DNA of 64,000 nt from DASUPK01 sp963833375 (lineage in GTDB: Bacteria > Actinomycetota > Thermoleophilia > Solirubrobacterales > 70-9). The position numbers and the translations under genes were made by a program. The notes beneath the pieces were generated by a model that saw nothing but the letters and a program-made list of their open reading frames with translations, had not been told where the DNA came from and did not search any database. The stretch spans positions 124,001 through 188,000 of the forward strand of contig CAWHXR010000010.1 of the NCBI GenBank assembly GCA_963833375.1. Direction: 5' to 3'. Below, in pieces: positions 9,156 through 17,336 of the stretch (positions are counted from its first letter, which is position 1; each line of letters opens with the position of its first letter).

Positions 9156-9334
9156 GCGAGCCCAAGCAGGTGATCAGCGGGCGTGGCGTGCTCACCTTCG
9201 ACGGACAGGTGGTCGAGGCCTTTGGCTGCTCCCGAGAGACCCCGGTCCGCGTCCACGTCGCCCTGCTCGAGAAGCTCAACGTCGATGAGGCCGTTCGCGG
9301 CGCGGCCCCGAACCTGGAGGTGGGAGGGCGATGA
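9152..9334 (+). CDS. Uncharacterised 60-residue protein between carboxylase and BKACE genes
   Basis: GTG start at 9152 overlaps the carboxylase stop (GTGA at 9152-9155), and its TGA at 9332-9334 overlaps the ATG of the next gene (ATGA), so it is translationally coupled on both sides. The predicted product has a beta-strand-like segment (GVLTFDGQVVEAFG) and then a helix-like segment (HVALLEKLNVDEAVRG), with one cysteine. I do not recognise a family. Its position next to the carboxyltransferase resembles that of epsilon subunits of actinobacterial acyl-CoA carboxylases, but I see no sequence resemblance. A small subunit or a substrate-handling protein is possible; function unknown. Confidence 0.72.
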   Translation: MSEPKQVISGRGVLTFDGQVVEAFGCSRETPVRVHVALLEKLNVDEAVRGAAPNLEVGGR

Positions 9335-10224
9335 GCCGCTTCGAGGATCCGGTGATCATCAGCTGTTCGATCTCCGGGGCGATCGCGAACCGCGACCAGT
9401 GCCCGGCGATCCCGTACACGCCGGAGGAGTACGCGGCCGAGGCGCGACGGATCGTCGACGAGGGAGGCTCGCAGATCCACATTCACGCCCGGACACCCGA
9501 CGGCACCCCCTCCTACGAGATCGAGGACTTTCGCGCGATCACCGAGGCCATCAAGGCCGAGGTCGACGACGTGATCATCAACTACTCGACCGGCGCGATC
9601 GGGGTCCCGATCGAGAAGCGGATCGCCTACCTGCGCGAGCTCAGGCCGGATGTCGCCGCTCTGAACATGAGCTCGATGAACTACGCGAAGTACTCCCGCC
9701 GGCGCAAGGACTTCGTCTTCAAGGCGGTCTTCGAGAACAGCTTCGACACGATCATCGAGTTCCTCACGGCGATGCGGGAGCTCGGGATCAAGCCGGAACA
9801 CGAGTGCTTCGACGCCGGGCACGTCGCGAACCTCGACCCGCTGATCGACATGGGCCTGCTCGAGCCGCCGCTCCAGATCTCGCTGGTGATGGGGGTCCAT
9901 GGCGGCATCCGCCCGAACGCCCGCAATGTCGCGCTGATGTCGGAACAGATCCCGGGCGGAGCGGAGGGCCCCAACGCCTGGCAGGTGATCGGGATCTCGC
10001 GCGACCAGTGGAAGCTGCTCGGCTCCGCGCTGGTGCTCGGCGGGAACGTCCGGGCCGGCCTCGAGGACAACCTCTACCTGCCGAACGGCGAGATGGCGAA
10101 GTCGAACGGCGAGCTGATCGCGAAGGTCCGTCAGATGGCGGAGGACGTGGGGCGCCGTGCGGCGACCGTGGCCGAGGCGCGCGAGATGCTCGGCGTGCCG
10201 AAGCGTGAGGGGGCCGCGGCGTGA
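9331..10224 (+). CDS. Beta-keto acid cleavage enzyme (BKACE, DUF849)
   Basis: 297-residue zinc-dependent TIM-barrel protein. Characterised members such as 3-keto-5-aminohexanoate cleavage enzyme condense a beta-keto acid with acetyl-CoA to give acetoacetate and a new acyl-CoA. The two metal-binding histidines are in QIHIHARTPDG (H50 and H52, close to the usual H46/H48). The barrel segments MGVHGGIRPNA and GLEDNLYLPNG are typical of the family. ATG 9331 overlaps the preceding stop and its stop overlaps the GTG of the 50-residue ORF. In the operon it would use the keto acid left after hydration and oxidation, or supply an acyl-CoA to the carboxylase; substrates of this family are diverse and cannot be fixed from sequence alone. 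Confidence 0.93.
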   Translation: MSRFEDPVIISCSISGAIANRDQCPAIPYTPEEYAAEARRIVDEGGSQIHIHARTPDGTPSYEIEDFRAITEAIKAEVDDVIINYSTGAIGVPIEKRIAYLRELRPDVAALNMSSMNYAKYSRRRKDFVFKAVFENSFDTIIEFLTAMRELGIKPEHECFDAGHVANLDPLIDMGLLEPPLQISLVMGVHGGIRPNARNVALMSEQIPGGAEGPNAWQVIGISRDQWKLLGSALVLGGNVRAGLEDNLYLPNGEMAKSNGELIAKVRQMAEDVGRRAATVAEAREMLGVPKREGAAA

Positions 10225-10373
10225 CGACCGAGGCTCCCGAGATCACCATGCACCACCCCACCCTCACTTGGACCGGCCGCAAGGGGGATCTGCGGGCTCA
10301 CACGATCAGGGTCGCGGGCGAGACGCTCGACGGCTCCGCCGCGCTCGGGTGCTGCCCGGTGGAGATCCAATGA
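10221..10373 (+). CDS. Uncharacterised 50-residue protein between BKACE and CoA-transferase genes
   Basis: GTG 10221 overlaps the BKACE stop (GTGA at 10221-10224) and its TGA at 10371-10373 overlaps the ATG of the CoA transferase (ATGA). The product is a short histidine- and threonine-rich peptide with PTLTWTGRKGDLR, IRVAGETLDG and a C-terminal GCCPVEIQ with two adjacent cysteines. No recognised family. With the 60-residue ORF it shares only a hydrophobic strand followed by a basic or polar turn (LTF-DG versus LTW-TG). The coupled layout on both sides argues that it is translated. The cysteine pair could bind metal or form a disulfide; this is a guess. Confidence 0.65.
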   Translation: MTTEAPEITMHHPTLTWTGRKGDLRAHTIRVAGETLDGSAALGCCPVEIQ

Positions 10374-11638
10374 GCGAGCGGCCGCTCTCCGACGTCAGGA
10401 TCCTCGACCTGACGCGCCTCCTGCCCGGCGGGTTCTGCACGCTGCTCCTCGCCGACCTGGGAGCCGACGTGATCAAGGTCGAGGACACGGGGAAGGGCGA
10501 CTACGTCCGCTGGGCGCCTCCCTACTACGGCTCCGACGAACAGACGCCGCTCGGCACCCGTTCGGCGATCTATCTGGCGCTGAACCGCAACAAGCGCTCG
10601 ATCCGCCTCGACTTGAAGCAGGAGCTGGGCCGTCAGGCGCTGCTGAAGCTCGCCGAGTCAGCCGACGTCCTCGTCGAGAGCTTCCGCCCGGGCGTGCTCG
10701 ACAAGCTCGGGGTCGGCTTCGAGGTGCTCCTGCAGGCGAACCCGGCGCTCGTCTACTGCCCGATCACCGGCTACGGGCAGGACGGCCCGAATCGCGACCG
10801 GGCCGGGCACGACATGAACTACCTGGGACTGAACGGAATCCTCGGGCTGACCGGCGAGGCCGGCGGCCCCCCGATCCAATCGGGGGCGCAGATCGCCGAC
10901 CTCGGCGGCGGCGGCCTGATGGCCGCCGTCGGGATCCTCGCCGCGCTGCAGGAGGCGCGACGCAGCGGGCAGGGCCAGATGGTCGACATCTCGATGACCG
11001 ACGGCTCCCTCTCATGGCTCGTGATGGAGGCGGCCCGCTACTTCGGCTCAGGAGAGGTCCCCGAGAGGGGCAACATCATGCTCTCGGGCGGGATCATCTG
11101 TTACCGGCCGTATGAGGCCTCGGACGGCTGGGTCACTTGCGGCGCGCTCGAGCCCAAGTTCTGGCAGGCGTTCTGCCGCGGGGTCGGCCGCGACGACATG
11201 ATCGAGAAGCAGTTCGAGAAGCCCGGGTCCGAAGCCCACCGAGAGGTCTCCGAGATCTTCAGGACCAAGACCCGCGGCGAGTGGAAGGCCTTCAACGACG
11301 AGCATGACGCGATGATCGAGCCGATCCTCGACCTCGACGAGGCGCTGGAGTCCGAGCTCGTCCGGGAGCGGGAGATGACCGTGACCTACGAGCAGCCCGA
11401 GCTCGGCGAGATCAAGCAGCTGGGCTTCCCGATCAAGCTCTCGCGGACGCCGGCGAGCATCGAGCGGTCGGCACCCGCGCTCGGCGAGCACACCGCCGAG
11501 ATGCTCGGCGAGAGTGGGTACTCGGCCGAGGAGATCGAGGCGATGGAGGAGTCCGGCGCCGCGAAGGGCCCCGACGATCATGCGAGGGCGCGCGACGGCG
11601 CGACCCGTGATACGAGGCAGGAGCCCTTCCTGGCATGA
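10370..11638 (+). CDS. CaiB/BaiF-type (family III) CoA transferase
   Basis: 422-residue family III CoA transferase, moving CoA between carboxylic acids, or an alpha-methylacyl-CoA racemase of the same fold. Start ATG 10370 overlaps the upstream stop. Landmarks are DVRILDLTRLLPGGF and DLGADVIKVED near the N terminus, NKRSIRLDLK, and the catalytic aspartate D148 in AGHDMNYLG. The last 20 or so codons are made of a dispersed repeat (11576-11608) and encode an arginine-rich tail (DHARARDGATR) that is unlikely to belong to the fold. The stop overlaps the MerR start (ATGA). It probably activates or interconverts the operon's acid substrate as a CoA thioester. Confidence 0.93.
   Translation: MSERPLSDVRILDLTRLLPGGFCTLLLADLGADVIKVEDTGKGDYVRWAPPYYGSDEQTPLGTRSAIYLALNRNKRSIRLDLKQELGRQALLKLAESADVLVESFRPGVLDKLGVGFEVLLQANPALVYCPITGYGQDGPNRDRAGHDMNYLGLNGILGLTGEAGGPPIQSGAQIADLGGGGLMAAVGILAALQEARRSGQGQMVDISMTDGSLSWLVMEAARYFGSGEVPERGNIMLSGGIICYRPYEASDGWVTCGALEPKFWQAFCRGVGRDDMIEKQFEKPGSEAHREVSEIFRTKTRGEWKAFNDEHDAMIEPILDLDEALESELVREREMTVTYEQPELGEIKQLGFPIKLSRTPASIERSAPALGEHTAEMLGESGYSAEEIEAMEESGAAKGPDDHARARDGATRDTRQEPFLA
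11576..11608. repeat. Dispersed palindromic repeat, copy A
   Basis: 33 bp at the 3' end of the CoA-transferase gene. The left 18 nt (starting GATCATGCGAGGG) and the right 12 nt (GGCGCGACCCGT) are identical to copy D at 56119-56153, with only the 3-5 nt middle differing. GGGCGCGC faces GCGCGACCC, so the element can form a hairpin. It is translated as part of the host gene. Confidence 0.75.
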
Positions 11639-12384
11639 GCGCCGCGAAGGCCAAGCCCAAGAACGAGGAGATGCTCCGCATGGGCGAGCTGGCGCGGGCG
11701 TCGGGTGTCTCCGCCGCCACGATCAAGCACTACTTGCGCGAGGGCCTGCTCCCGGAGCCGGTCAAGACCTCGCGGAACATGGCCTATTACCCCGCCGAGT
11801 TCGTCGAGCGGATCAAGATGATCAAGCAGCTCCAGGAGGAGCGCTACATGCCGCTCCGGGTGATCAAGGACCTGCTGGAGGAGGACCCTGACCGCGCCAA
11901 GGCCCTGATCGAGCTGGGCGACAAGCTGCTCGAGCACGCGCTGGCCGGGGAGAGCGAGCGGGTGAGCGCCGCGGAGGTGCGCCATCGCTACGACATCCCG
12001 CAGGACGTGCTCGACCGCCTCGCCGAGCTGGGTGTCCTCACCCCGGACGGCGACGGCTACTCGCCGAGCGACCTGCGCATCGTCGAGGCGATCAGCCGCT
12101 TCCGCGCCGGCGGGTACGAGGAGCGGATCGGCTTCACCGTCTACGACACCCTGCGCTACAAGGACGCGATGGGGGCCCTCGTCAAGCAGGAGGTCGACGT
12201 GCTGATGGAGCGCCTCGCCGGCGAGATGGACCCGGACGAGGCGATGGCGCTGATCGAGGCCGGCAATCAGCCGCTCAACGACCTGCTCGCCGCGATGCAC
12301 ACCAAGGCGTTGGTCGCCGAGCTCGAGCGCAGGCGCGGCTCCGAGCCGGACTCGAATGGCAGCGAGGCGGGGCGCACGGACTAA
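11635..12384 (+). CDS. MerR-family transcriptional regulator
   Basis: 249-residue DNA-binding protein. A MerR winged helix-turn-helix occupies residues 16-90 (RMGELARASGVSAATIKHYL, then EGLLPEP and the wing YYPAEFVERIKMIKQLQ), followed by an unusually long C-terminal ligand or dimerisation region of about 150 residues with no cysteine metal site. It is the last tightly coupled gene of the catabolic operon (ATGA with the CoA transferase), so it is a natural candidate for its control and for the AGTAGGAC-N5-ACTTCC motif at 1078 and 6687. Related long MerR proteins sit in fatty-acid-type operons of actinobacteria (general knowledge; ligand unknown). Confidence 0.9.
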   Translation: MSAAKAKPKNEEMLRMGELARASGVSAATIKHYLREGLLPEPVKTSRNMAYYPAEFVERIKMIKQLQEERYMPLRVIKDLLEEDPDRAKALIELGDKLLEHALAGESERVSAAEVRHRYDIPQDVLDRLAELGVLTPDGDGYSPSDLRIVEAISRFRAGGYEERIGFTVYDTLRYKDAMGALVKQEVDVLMERLAGEMDPDEAMALIEAGNQPLNDLLAAMHTKALVAELERRRGSEPDSNGSEAGRTD

Positions 12385-12392
12385 GCGGCCCC

Positions 12393-13007
12393 GTGGCGAA
12401 GCTCGCGATCGCGATGCTGGTTGCCTTCGGGGTGCTGACCTTCTTCGTGCGCGTGGCGATTCAGCTGCGCCGCACGGGCACAACCGGCGTGATCGGCCTG
12501 CGCCACGGGGCCGGGCCGCTCGAGTGGCTCAGCGGGATCCTCTTCGTCGGCGGGATGGCGATGGGGGTGGGGTCCGCGATCCTGGTCATGCAGGACTCCC
12601 TCGATCCGTTCGACGCGATCGACGTCGACGCGGTGCATGCCCTCGGCATCGCCATGGCGGCGAGCGGCGGCCTCGCCGTCTTCGCCGCCCAGCTCGGCAT
12701 GGGGCAATCCTGGCGGATCGGCGTCAGCGATGAGGAGCGCACCGACCTGATCACCGGAGGCTGGTTCTCGATCTGCCGCAACCCGATCTACACGGCGATG
12801 ATCGTGGGCTGGACCGGCTTCGCCCTGATGGTCCCCACCTGGCTCGGGTTCGCGGCCGTCGTCGCGATCGCGCTCGGCCTCGAACTCCAGGTCCGCGTGG
12901 TCGAGGAGCCGTACCTGATCCGCTCCCACGGAGACGCGTACCGTGCCTACGCGTCCCAGGTCGGCCGCTTCGTCCCCGGCGTCGGCCGGCTTGGCCAGGC
13001 GCGCTAG
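12393..13007 (+). CDS. Isoprenylcysteine carboxyl methyltransferase-like membrane protein
   Basis: 204-residue integral membrane protein with about four to five hydrophobic segments. The C-terminal signature GGWFSICRNPIYTAMI followed by EEPYLIRSHGDAYRAYASQVGRFVP is characteristic of the ICMT/PEMT family of SAM-dependent methyltransferases (RNPxY and the E-x-G-x-Y-x-x-Y pattern). GTG 12393 starts 8 nt after the MerR stop, so it is probably the last gene of the operon. Substrates of bacterial members are mostly unknown; a role in methylating a lipophilic substrate is only inference. Confidence 0.85.
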   Translation: MAKLAIAMLVAFGVLTFFVRVAIQLRRTGTTGVIGLRHGAGPLEWLSGILFVGGMAMGVGSAILVMQDSLDPFDAIDVDAVHALGIAMAASGGLAVFAAQLGMGQSWRIGVSDEERTDLITGGWFSICRNPIYTAMIVGWTGFALMVPTWLGFAAVVAIALGLELQVRVVEEPYLIRSHGDAYRAYASQVGRFVPGVGRLGQAR

Positions 13008-13082
13008 GACGCTTCGACCCGCGCCTCTCCGCGATCCCTCTCGATCGCGTCGAGCTCGGACTGGAAGCCGAGCGCGGCGGCG

Positions 13083-14057
13083 CTACGGCTCGAGCAAGCC
13101 CATGGCGGCGAGCGTCTCGCGGACGCCTTCCTCCAGGGGGGTGGTCTGCCAGCCCAGCTCCCGCTGTGCCCTCGAGGAGTCCGGGCGAGCCTGCCAGAGG
13201 AAGTAGGTGAGCTGACCACGGGGCAGCAGCGGTGGGCGCCGGATGACCCTGGAGATGCCGGCGCCGACTCCGGCCACCGCTTTGGCGACGGGGACCGGCA
13301 TCACCGGCGGTACGCGGCCCCTGCCCGCGACCTCGCGGACCGTCTCGGCGATCTCGCGGAAGCTGGCGTAGCCGTCGGCCAGGATGTAGCGCTCGCCGTC
13401 CTTTCCCTTCTCGGCCCCGAGCAGGTGCCCCGCGGCGACGCCCTCGACGAACGCGTAGCCGGTGCCGCCCGGAGGCACCGCCGGCAGCCGCTTGCGGACG
13501 ACCGGATCGAAGAGCCCGGTCTCGAACGATGGCGTCGCCGACGGGGTTGGGCCGTAGACGCCGGATGGATTGAGGATCACCACCTCCATGCCGTCGCGCT
13601 CGGCGAGCACCAGCTCCTCCGCGTGCTGCTTCGATCGCTCGTACGCGGTCCCCTTCGGGTAGTCGGCGAGCATCGTCTCGTCGAAGCGCCCGCCGGTCTC
13701 CGCGTGGAAGACGTCATGCGTCGAGGTGTGGACGAAGCGGCGGACCCCCGCACGCTTGGCGGCGCTCGCCAGCTGGCGGCTGCCGATCGCATTCACCTGG
13801 TCGAAGATGGCCTCGTCCTTGACCCACTGCTCGGGCAGGCCCATCGAGTTGAAGACCAGCTCGCAGCCCTCGACCGCCGTGGCGAGGCTCTCGGCGTCGG
13901 TGACGTCGCCGCGGGTCGGCTCGATCCCGGCCGGCAGGACGCTGCCCGCACGCTTCGGGTCCCGGACCAGCGCCCGCACCTGATCTCCACGCTCGAGCAG
14001 GGCCGAGGCGATCGCGTGGCCGACCTTCCCGGTGGCCCCAGTGACCAGCGCCCGCAT
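13083..14057 (-). CDS. NAD(P)-dependent epimerase/dehydratase (extended SDR)
   Basis: 324 residues, Rossmann-fold extended short-chain dehydrogenase. The dinucleotide motif TGATGKVGHAIA (GxxGxxG) is at the N terminus, RFVHTSTHDVF provides the catalytic serine/threonine strand, and YERSKQHAE is the YxxxK catalytic pair. The C terminus (QRELGWQTTPLEEGVRETL) has the usual extended-SDR ending. It resembles 3-beta-hydroxysteroid or dihydroflavonol-type reductases. It is convergent with the ICMT gene (75 bp apart) and divergent from the nitrilase gene. Substrate unknown. Confidence 0.9.
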   Translation of the reverse strand: MRALVTGATGKVGHAIASALLERGDQVRALVRDPKRAGSVLPAGIEPTRGDVTDAESLATAVEGCELVFNSMGLPEQWVKDEAIFDQVNAIGSRQLASAAKRAGVRRFVHTSTHDVFHAETGGRFDETMLADYPKGTAYERSKQHAEELVLAERDGMEVVILNPSGVYGPTPSATPSFETGLFDPVVRKRLPAVPPGGTGYAFVEGVAAGHLLGAEKGKDGERYILADGYASFREIAETVREVAGRGRVPPVMPVPVAKAVAGVGAGISRVIRRPPLLPRGQLTYFLWQARPDSSRAQRELGWQTTPLEEGVRETLAAMGLLEP

Positions 14058-14388
14058 GAGCGCATCCTATGCAGGCCCGGCGTCTCCGCTCCCGTTGCCG
14101 CGCCCGTGCCCGTCGCCGTTCCCATCGGATTCCGTGTGGGAGCCGCCGTCGGTCCCTGACGCCCGCCAGGACCTCCTCCGTCAGCTGGCAGACTCGAAAG
14201 CGGTCCTCGGGGGTGGCAGCGGTCTGCGGAGCACGCCTCTCGCGTTTCCAACGATTTCGCCATCGGAGACGCGCCACGTGCCTGGGCTCAGACAACGGGA
14301 CGCATCCGTGGGGTGCGGCCGCTAGATTGACTGGTCAGTCAGCCGAACCCGGGTGCGCACCAGATGACCGGGCCGCGCCCACAGATCA
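14058..14388. promoter_or_regulatory. 331-bp divergent spacer with TetR-type palindrome
   Basis: No convincing gene is present. TTGACTGGTCAGTCAG at 14327-14342 contains TGACTG-GT-CAGTCA, a perfect 6+6 inverted repeat 47-62 bp before the nitrilase ATG. This is the size and shape of a TetR-family operator, and a TetR gene is the second gene of the operon it would control. The sequence differs only by four C/T or G/A transitions from the palindrome at 37224. The left two thirds (14058-14300) are GC-rich with no feature I can name. Confidence 0.6.
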
Positions 14389-15261
14389 ATGCGCGCCGCC
14401 GCAGTACAGCTCAACTCCACGGACGAATATGACCGCAACCTGGAGGTTGCCGAGCGCCTCGTGCGCGGGGCGGCGGCCGGTGGCGCGGAGCTCGTCGTCT
14501 TGCCCGAGAAGTGGACGGTCCTGGGCCCGCCGGAGGCGATCCGCTCCTGCGCGGAGCCGCTCGACGGTCCCGCCCTGACGGCCGCGTCGAGGTGGGCGCG
14601 CGAGCTCGGCATCTTCCTGGTCGCCGGCAGCGTCCCCGAGGTCGTCCCGGAGTGGGACAAGCTCGCCAACACCTCGGTGATGTTCGGGCCCGACGGCGTG
14701 CAGCGCGCGATCTACCGCAAGATCCACATGTTCGACGTCGAGGTAGGTGACGTCGCCTACCGCGAGTCCGAGGTCGAACAGGCCGGCGGGGAGATCGCGC
14801 TCGGCGAGGCGGACGGCGCCATGGTCGGACTCACCATCTGTTACGACCTGCGCTTTCCCGAGCTCTACCGGATCCTCGCTCTGCGAGGGGCCCGCGTGAT
14901 CACGGTCCCTGCGGCCTTCACCGAGCGCACCGGCCGCGATCACTGGGAGATCCTGATTCGGGCCCGGGCGATCGAGGACCAGATCTTCATGGTCGCCGCG
15001 GGGCAGATCGGCTTCGCGGCCCCTCACTACCGCAGCTACGGCCGCTCGATGATCGTCGACCCCTGGGGGGTCGTTCTGACACAGGCCGCCGACACCGAGT
15101 GCTTCGTCTCCGCCGACCTCGACTTCGCGATCCAGAACGAGATGCGCGACAGCCTGCCCTCGTTGCGCCACCGGCGCCCCGAGGCCTACCGCTGGCCGGA
15201 AGCCGCCGCCAACGGGGAGGCGTCCGTCGCCCCGCCGGCCGCCTCCGCTGGAGCGCCCTGA
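14389..15261 (+). CDS. Carbon-nitrogen hydrolase (nitrilase superfamily, Nit/omega-amidase-like)
   Basis: 290-residue cytoplasmic amidohydrolase. The Glu-Lys-Cys triad is complete: E40 in VVLPEKW, K111 in IYRKIHMFD and C151 in LTICYDLRFPE. The YRKIHMFD and CYDLRFPELYR signatures match the Nit1/Nit2 branch (omega-amidases and deaminated-glutathione amidase) more than aliphatic nitrilases. The last 25 residues are an alanine/proline-rich tail. No strong ribosome binding site precedes ATG 14389. The stop (TGA 15259-15261) overlaps the ATG of the TetR gene, so the two are co-translated. Probable role: hydrolysis of a small alpha-keto amide or metabolite repair. Confidence 0.92.
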   Translation: MRAAAVQLNSTDEYDRNLEVAERLVRGAAAGGAELVVLPEKWTVLGPPEAIRSCAEPLDGPALTAASRWARELGIFLVAGSVPEVVPEWDKLANTSVMFGPDGVQRAIYRKIHMFDVEVGDVAYRESEVEQAGGEIALGEADGAMVGLTICYDLRFPELYRILALRGARVITVPAAFTERTGRDHWEILIRARAIEDQIFMVAAGQIGFAAPHYRSYGRSMIVDPWGVVLTQAADTECFVSADLDFAIQNEMRDSLPSLRHRRPEAYRWPEAAANGEASVAPPAASAGAP

Positions 15262-15884
15262 TGGCCCAGGTCCCCGCCCCGGACAAGCGGCGCGCGATCC
15301 TCGACGCCGCGATCACGGTGTTCGCCCGCCAGGGCTTCCACAGCGCCCGGGTCTCGGACGTGGCCGCCGAGGCCGGGGTCGCCTACGGGCTCGTCTACCA
15401 CTACTTCGACTCCAAGGACCAGATGCTCAACGAGCTCTTCTCGGAGCGCTGGGAGCTGCTGCTCGCGGCGAGCCAGGAGGTTCGCCAAAGCGACGCGCCG
15501 CCTCGGGACAAGCTCGCCGGCGTCGCCAACTTCATCATCGAGTCCTACCGGCACGAGCCGGAGCTGATGAAGGTGATCATCGTCGAGGTCACCAGGGCCG
15601 CGAACTCGTTCGGCCGCACCCATCTCCCCGAGATCCGCCGGGCGTACGACCTGGTCGCCGAGATCGTCTCCGACGCACAGGAGGCCGGCGAGTTCCGCGA
15701 CGACGTCGACCCCAACTTCGCGGCGATGCTCTTCTACGGGGCGCTCGAGCAGCTCCTCACCGGCTGGATCTTCGACCTGATCCCGGGGACCGACGAGGAC
15801 TACGAGCGCGCGAAGCAGCTCGTGATCGAGACGATCTGCGGCGGGCTGGAGCCGCGCCCGGTCAGCGACGCGGTGGCGGGCTAG
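15261..15884 (+). CDS. TetR/AcrR-family transcriptional regulator
   Basis: 207 residues. The N-terminal HTH is clear (AILDAAITVFARQGFHSARV, then VAAEAGVAYGLVYHYFDSKD); the remaining 150 residues are the variable ligand-binding helical domain, which resembles fatty-acid-responsive TetR members in AMLFYGALEQLLTGW. ATG 15261 overlaps the nitrilase stop. It probably represses its own operon through the palindrome at 14327-14342 and may also bind the near-identical palindrome before the aldehyde dehydrogenase at 37224 and the weaker one at 6623 (inference from motif similarity). Confidence 0.92.
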   Translation: MAQVPAPDKRRAILDAAITVFARQGFHSARVSDVAAEAGVAYGLVYHYFDSKDQMLNELFSERWELLLAASQEVRQSDAPPRDKLAGVANFIIESYRHEPELMKVIIVEVTRAANSFGRTHLPEIRRAYDLVAEIVSDAQEAGEFRDDVDPNFAAMLFYGALEQLLTGWIFDLIPGTDEDYERAKQLVIETICGGLEPRPVSDAVAG

Positions 15885-15894
15885 GGATCTCGGC

Positions 15895-17175
15895 ATGTGG
15901 GAGGGACTGGCTAGGACTCAGCGCCAGGACCGTGTCCTGCACGGCGCAGCCAAGCTCGCCAACGTCCTGCTCGGGATCGTCCTGCTTCCGCTCTGGCTCT
16001 TCGGCCAGCTGATCGGCGGCCGGGTCCGGGACTTCCTGGTCTCGCTCGAGCGCCGTGGCCGGCGGCCGCTGCCCGTCCCGCCGGAGCGCGAGCGCTCGAT
16101 GGACGCGCTGATGCGGGACCTCCACGCCATCCCCCAGCAGCTGCGGCACTCCGACCTCGCCGAGCTGCGCCGCGGCATGGCCGACATCTCCAACTTCGTG
16201 GTCGCCCAGCACCGCGAGGGAGCGGTGATCGGCTACCGCTACCCCGGCCAGTTCAAGGATCACATCGTGGAGGGGGCCGATGGGGAGCGGATCGCGGCCT
16301 CGATCGCGCTGCAGGAGGCGGCCCGGCCCTCGCTGATCGTCGTCCACGGGCTCTTCACCTCGAGTCGCTTCGACTACGTCCGGCAGATCGCCGTTCGCGC
16401 TTATTACGAGTGGGGCTTCAACGTCGCGGCCATGGATCTGCGCAGCTTCGGGATGACCGAGCTGACCAGCCCGGCGCCCTCGACGGGCGGCTGGAAGGAG
16501 GCCCTCGACATCCTCGGGCTGGCTCGGTACATGAAGGAGCTCGGCGCGACCAGCGTCGGCGCGCTGGGGATCTCGCTCGGGGGCAACTCGGTGCTGAACG
16601 CGTGCCACTACGAGGAGGCGGCGACCGCGCTCGACGGCGGCATCCTGGCGGTCTCGCCGCCGGCGGTGCCCAAGATGGCCTGGGAGCGGCTCTCCGAGCC
16701 CGTCCCCCGCGGCCACCCTCGCTATCCCATCCACCGTGCCTTCGAGGCCGCTCTGATCTCGCGGGTCCGCTCCGGGCGCTGGCCGCCGGAGGCGGAGAAC
16801 ATGCTGCGCGCGATGGAGGTCGTCTCGGCGCCCTATTACAGGCTCGACGCCGAGGAGATCTGGGCCAACGCCCGGGGGCTCGACCACGTCGCCAAGTCGA
16901 AGGTGCCGCTGCTGATCCTCCACCCGGAGGACGACCACATCATCAAGGTGGAGCAGGCGAAGATGTTGGCCGAGGCCGCGAAGGGGAACGACCTGGTCCG
17001 TGTCTGGATCCTGCCGGCCGGATCGCACGGCCTGCTCGAGGCCGCCGATCCACGCTGGACCCACGCCGTCTACCGGACCTTCTTCGAGCGCTGGGCGACG
17101 TACGCCGAGCGCACCGTCGGCCAGGCCAACGGGCGGGCCGCCGAGTTGGTTTACTCCTCGCAAGAGCCCGGGTAG
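15895..17175 (+). CDS. Alpha/beta hydrolase (YheT-like)
   Basis: 426 residues. A hydrophobic N-terminal segment (residues 20-42, LLGIVLLPLWLFGQL) suggests membrane attachment. The hydrolase core starts with VVHGLFTSS; the nucleophile elbow is GISLGGN (S227), the acid lies in HPEDDH (D346 or D347) and the base in GSHG (H378). Length and core resemble the YheT/ABHD1-3 group, whose members act on lipids or esters. It starts 10 nt after the TetR stop and could be part of that operon. Substrate unknown. Confidence 0.87.
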   Translation: MWEGLARTQRQDRVLHGAAKLANVLLGIVLLPLWLFGQLIGGRVRDFLVSLERRGRRPLPVPPERERSMDALMRDLHAIPQQLRHSDLAELRRGMADISNFVVAQHREGAVIGYRYPGQFKDHIVEGADGERIAASIALQEAARPSLIVVHGLFTSSRFDYVRQIAVRAYYEWGFNVAAMDLRSFGMTELTSPAPSTGGWKEALDILGLARYMKELGATSVGALGISLGGNSVLNACHYEEAATALDGGILAVSPPAVPKMAWERLSEPVPRGHPRYPIHRAFEAALISRVRSGRWPPEAENMLRAMEVVSAPYYRLDAEEIWANARGLDHVAKSKVPLLILHPEDDHIIKVEQAKMLAEAAKGNDLVRVWILPAGSHGLLEAADPRWTHAVYRTFFERWATYAERTVGQANGRAAELVYSSQEPG

Positions 17176-17201
17176 CGCGTTCCCGGGAGAGGAGGCAAAG
17201 C

Positions 17202-17336
17202 ATGGACAGCGAAATCTTGAGGCGACTGATCTGGGCGGGCCTGCTGGCGGCCACTGGGGCGCTTGCCACGGTCGCGGCGCACCGCGTGTCCGAGGTGATC
17301 TGGCGCCGGGTGTTCAACGAGGAGCCACCCGAGTGA
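17202..17336 (+). CDS. Small single-span membrane protein (44 residues)
   Basis: ATG 17202 follows a good ribosome binding site (GAGAGGAGG, 5-6 nt spacer). The product is one transmembrane helix (residues 9-26, LIWAGLLAATGALATVAA) flanked by basic residues and ending in NEEPPE. It resembles a shortened DUF4235-type protein and sits in the place where that family is found, before holin-X and DUF3618 genes. Its stop overlaps the GTG of the next gene (GTGA 17333-17336). Function unknown. Confidence 0.75.
   Translation: MDSEILRRLIWAGLLAATGALATVAAHRVSEVIWRRVFNEEPPE

Noticed and set aside
15895..17175. Esterase gene as part of polyhydroxyalkanoate metabolism
   Set aside because: Only the general alpha/beta-hydrolase triad is visible; no lipase-box cysteine or phasin context supports it.
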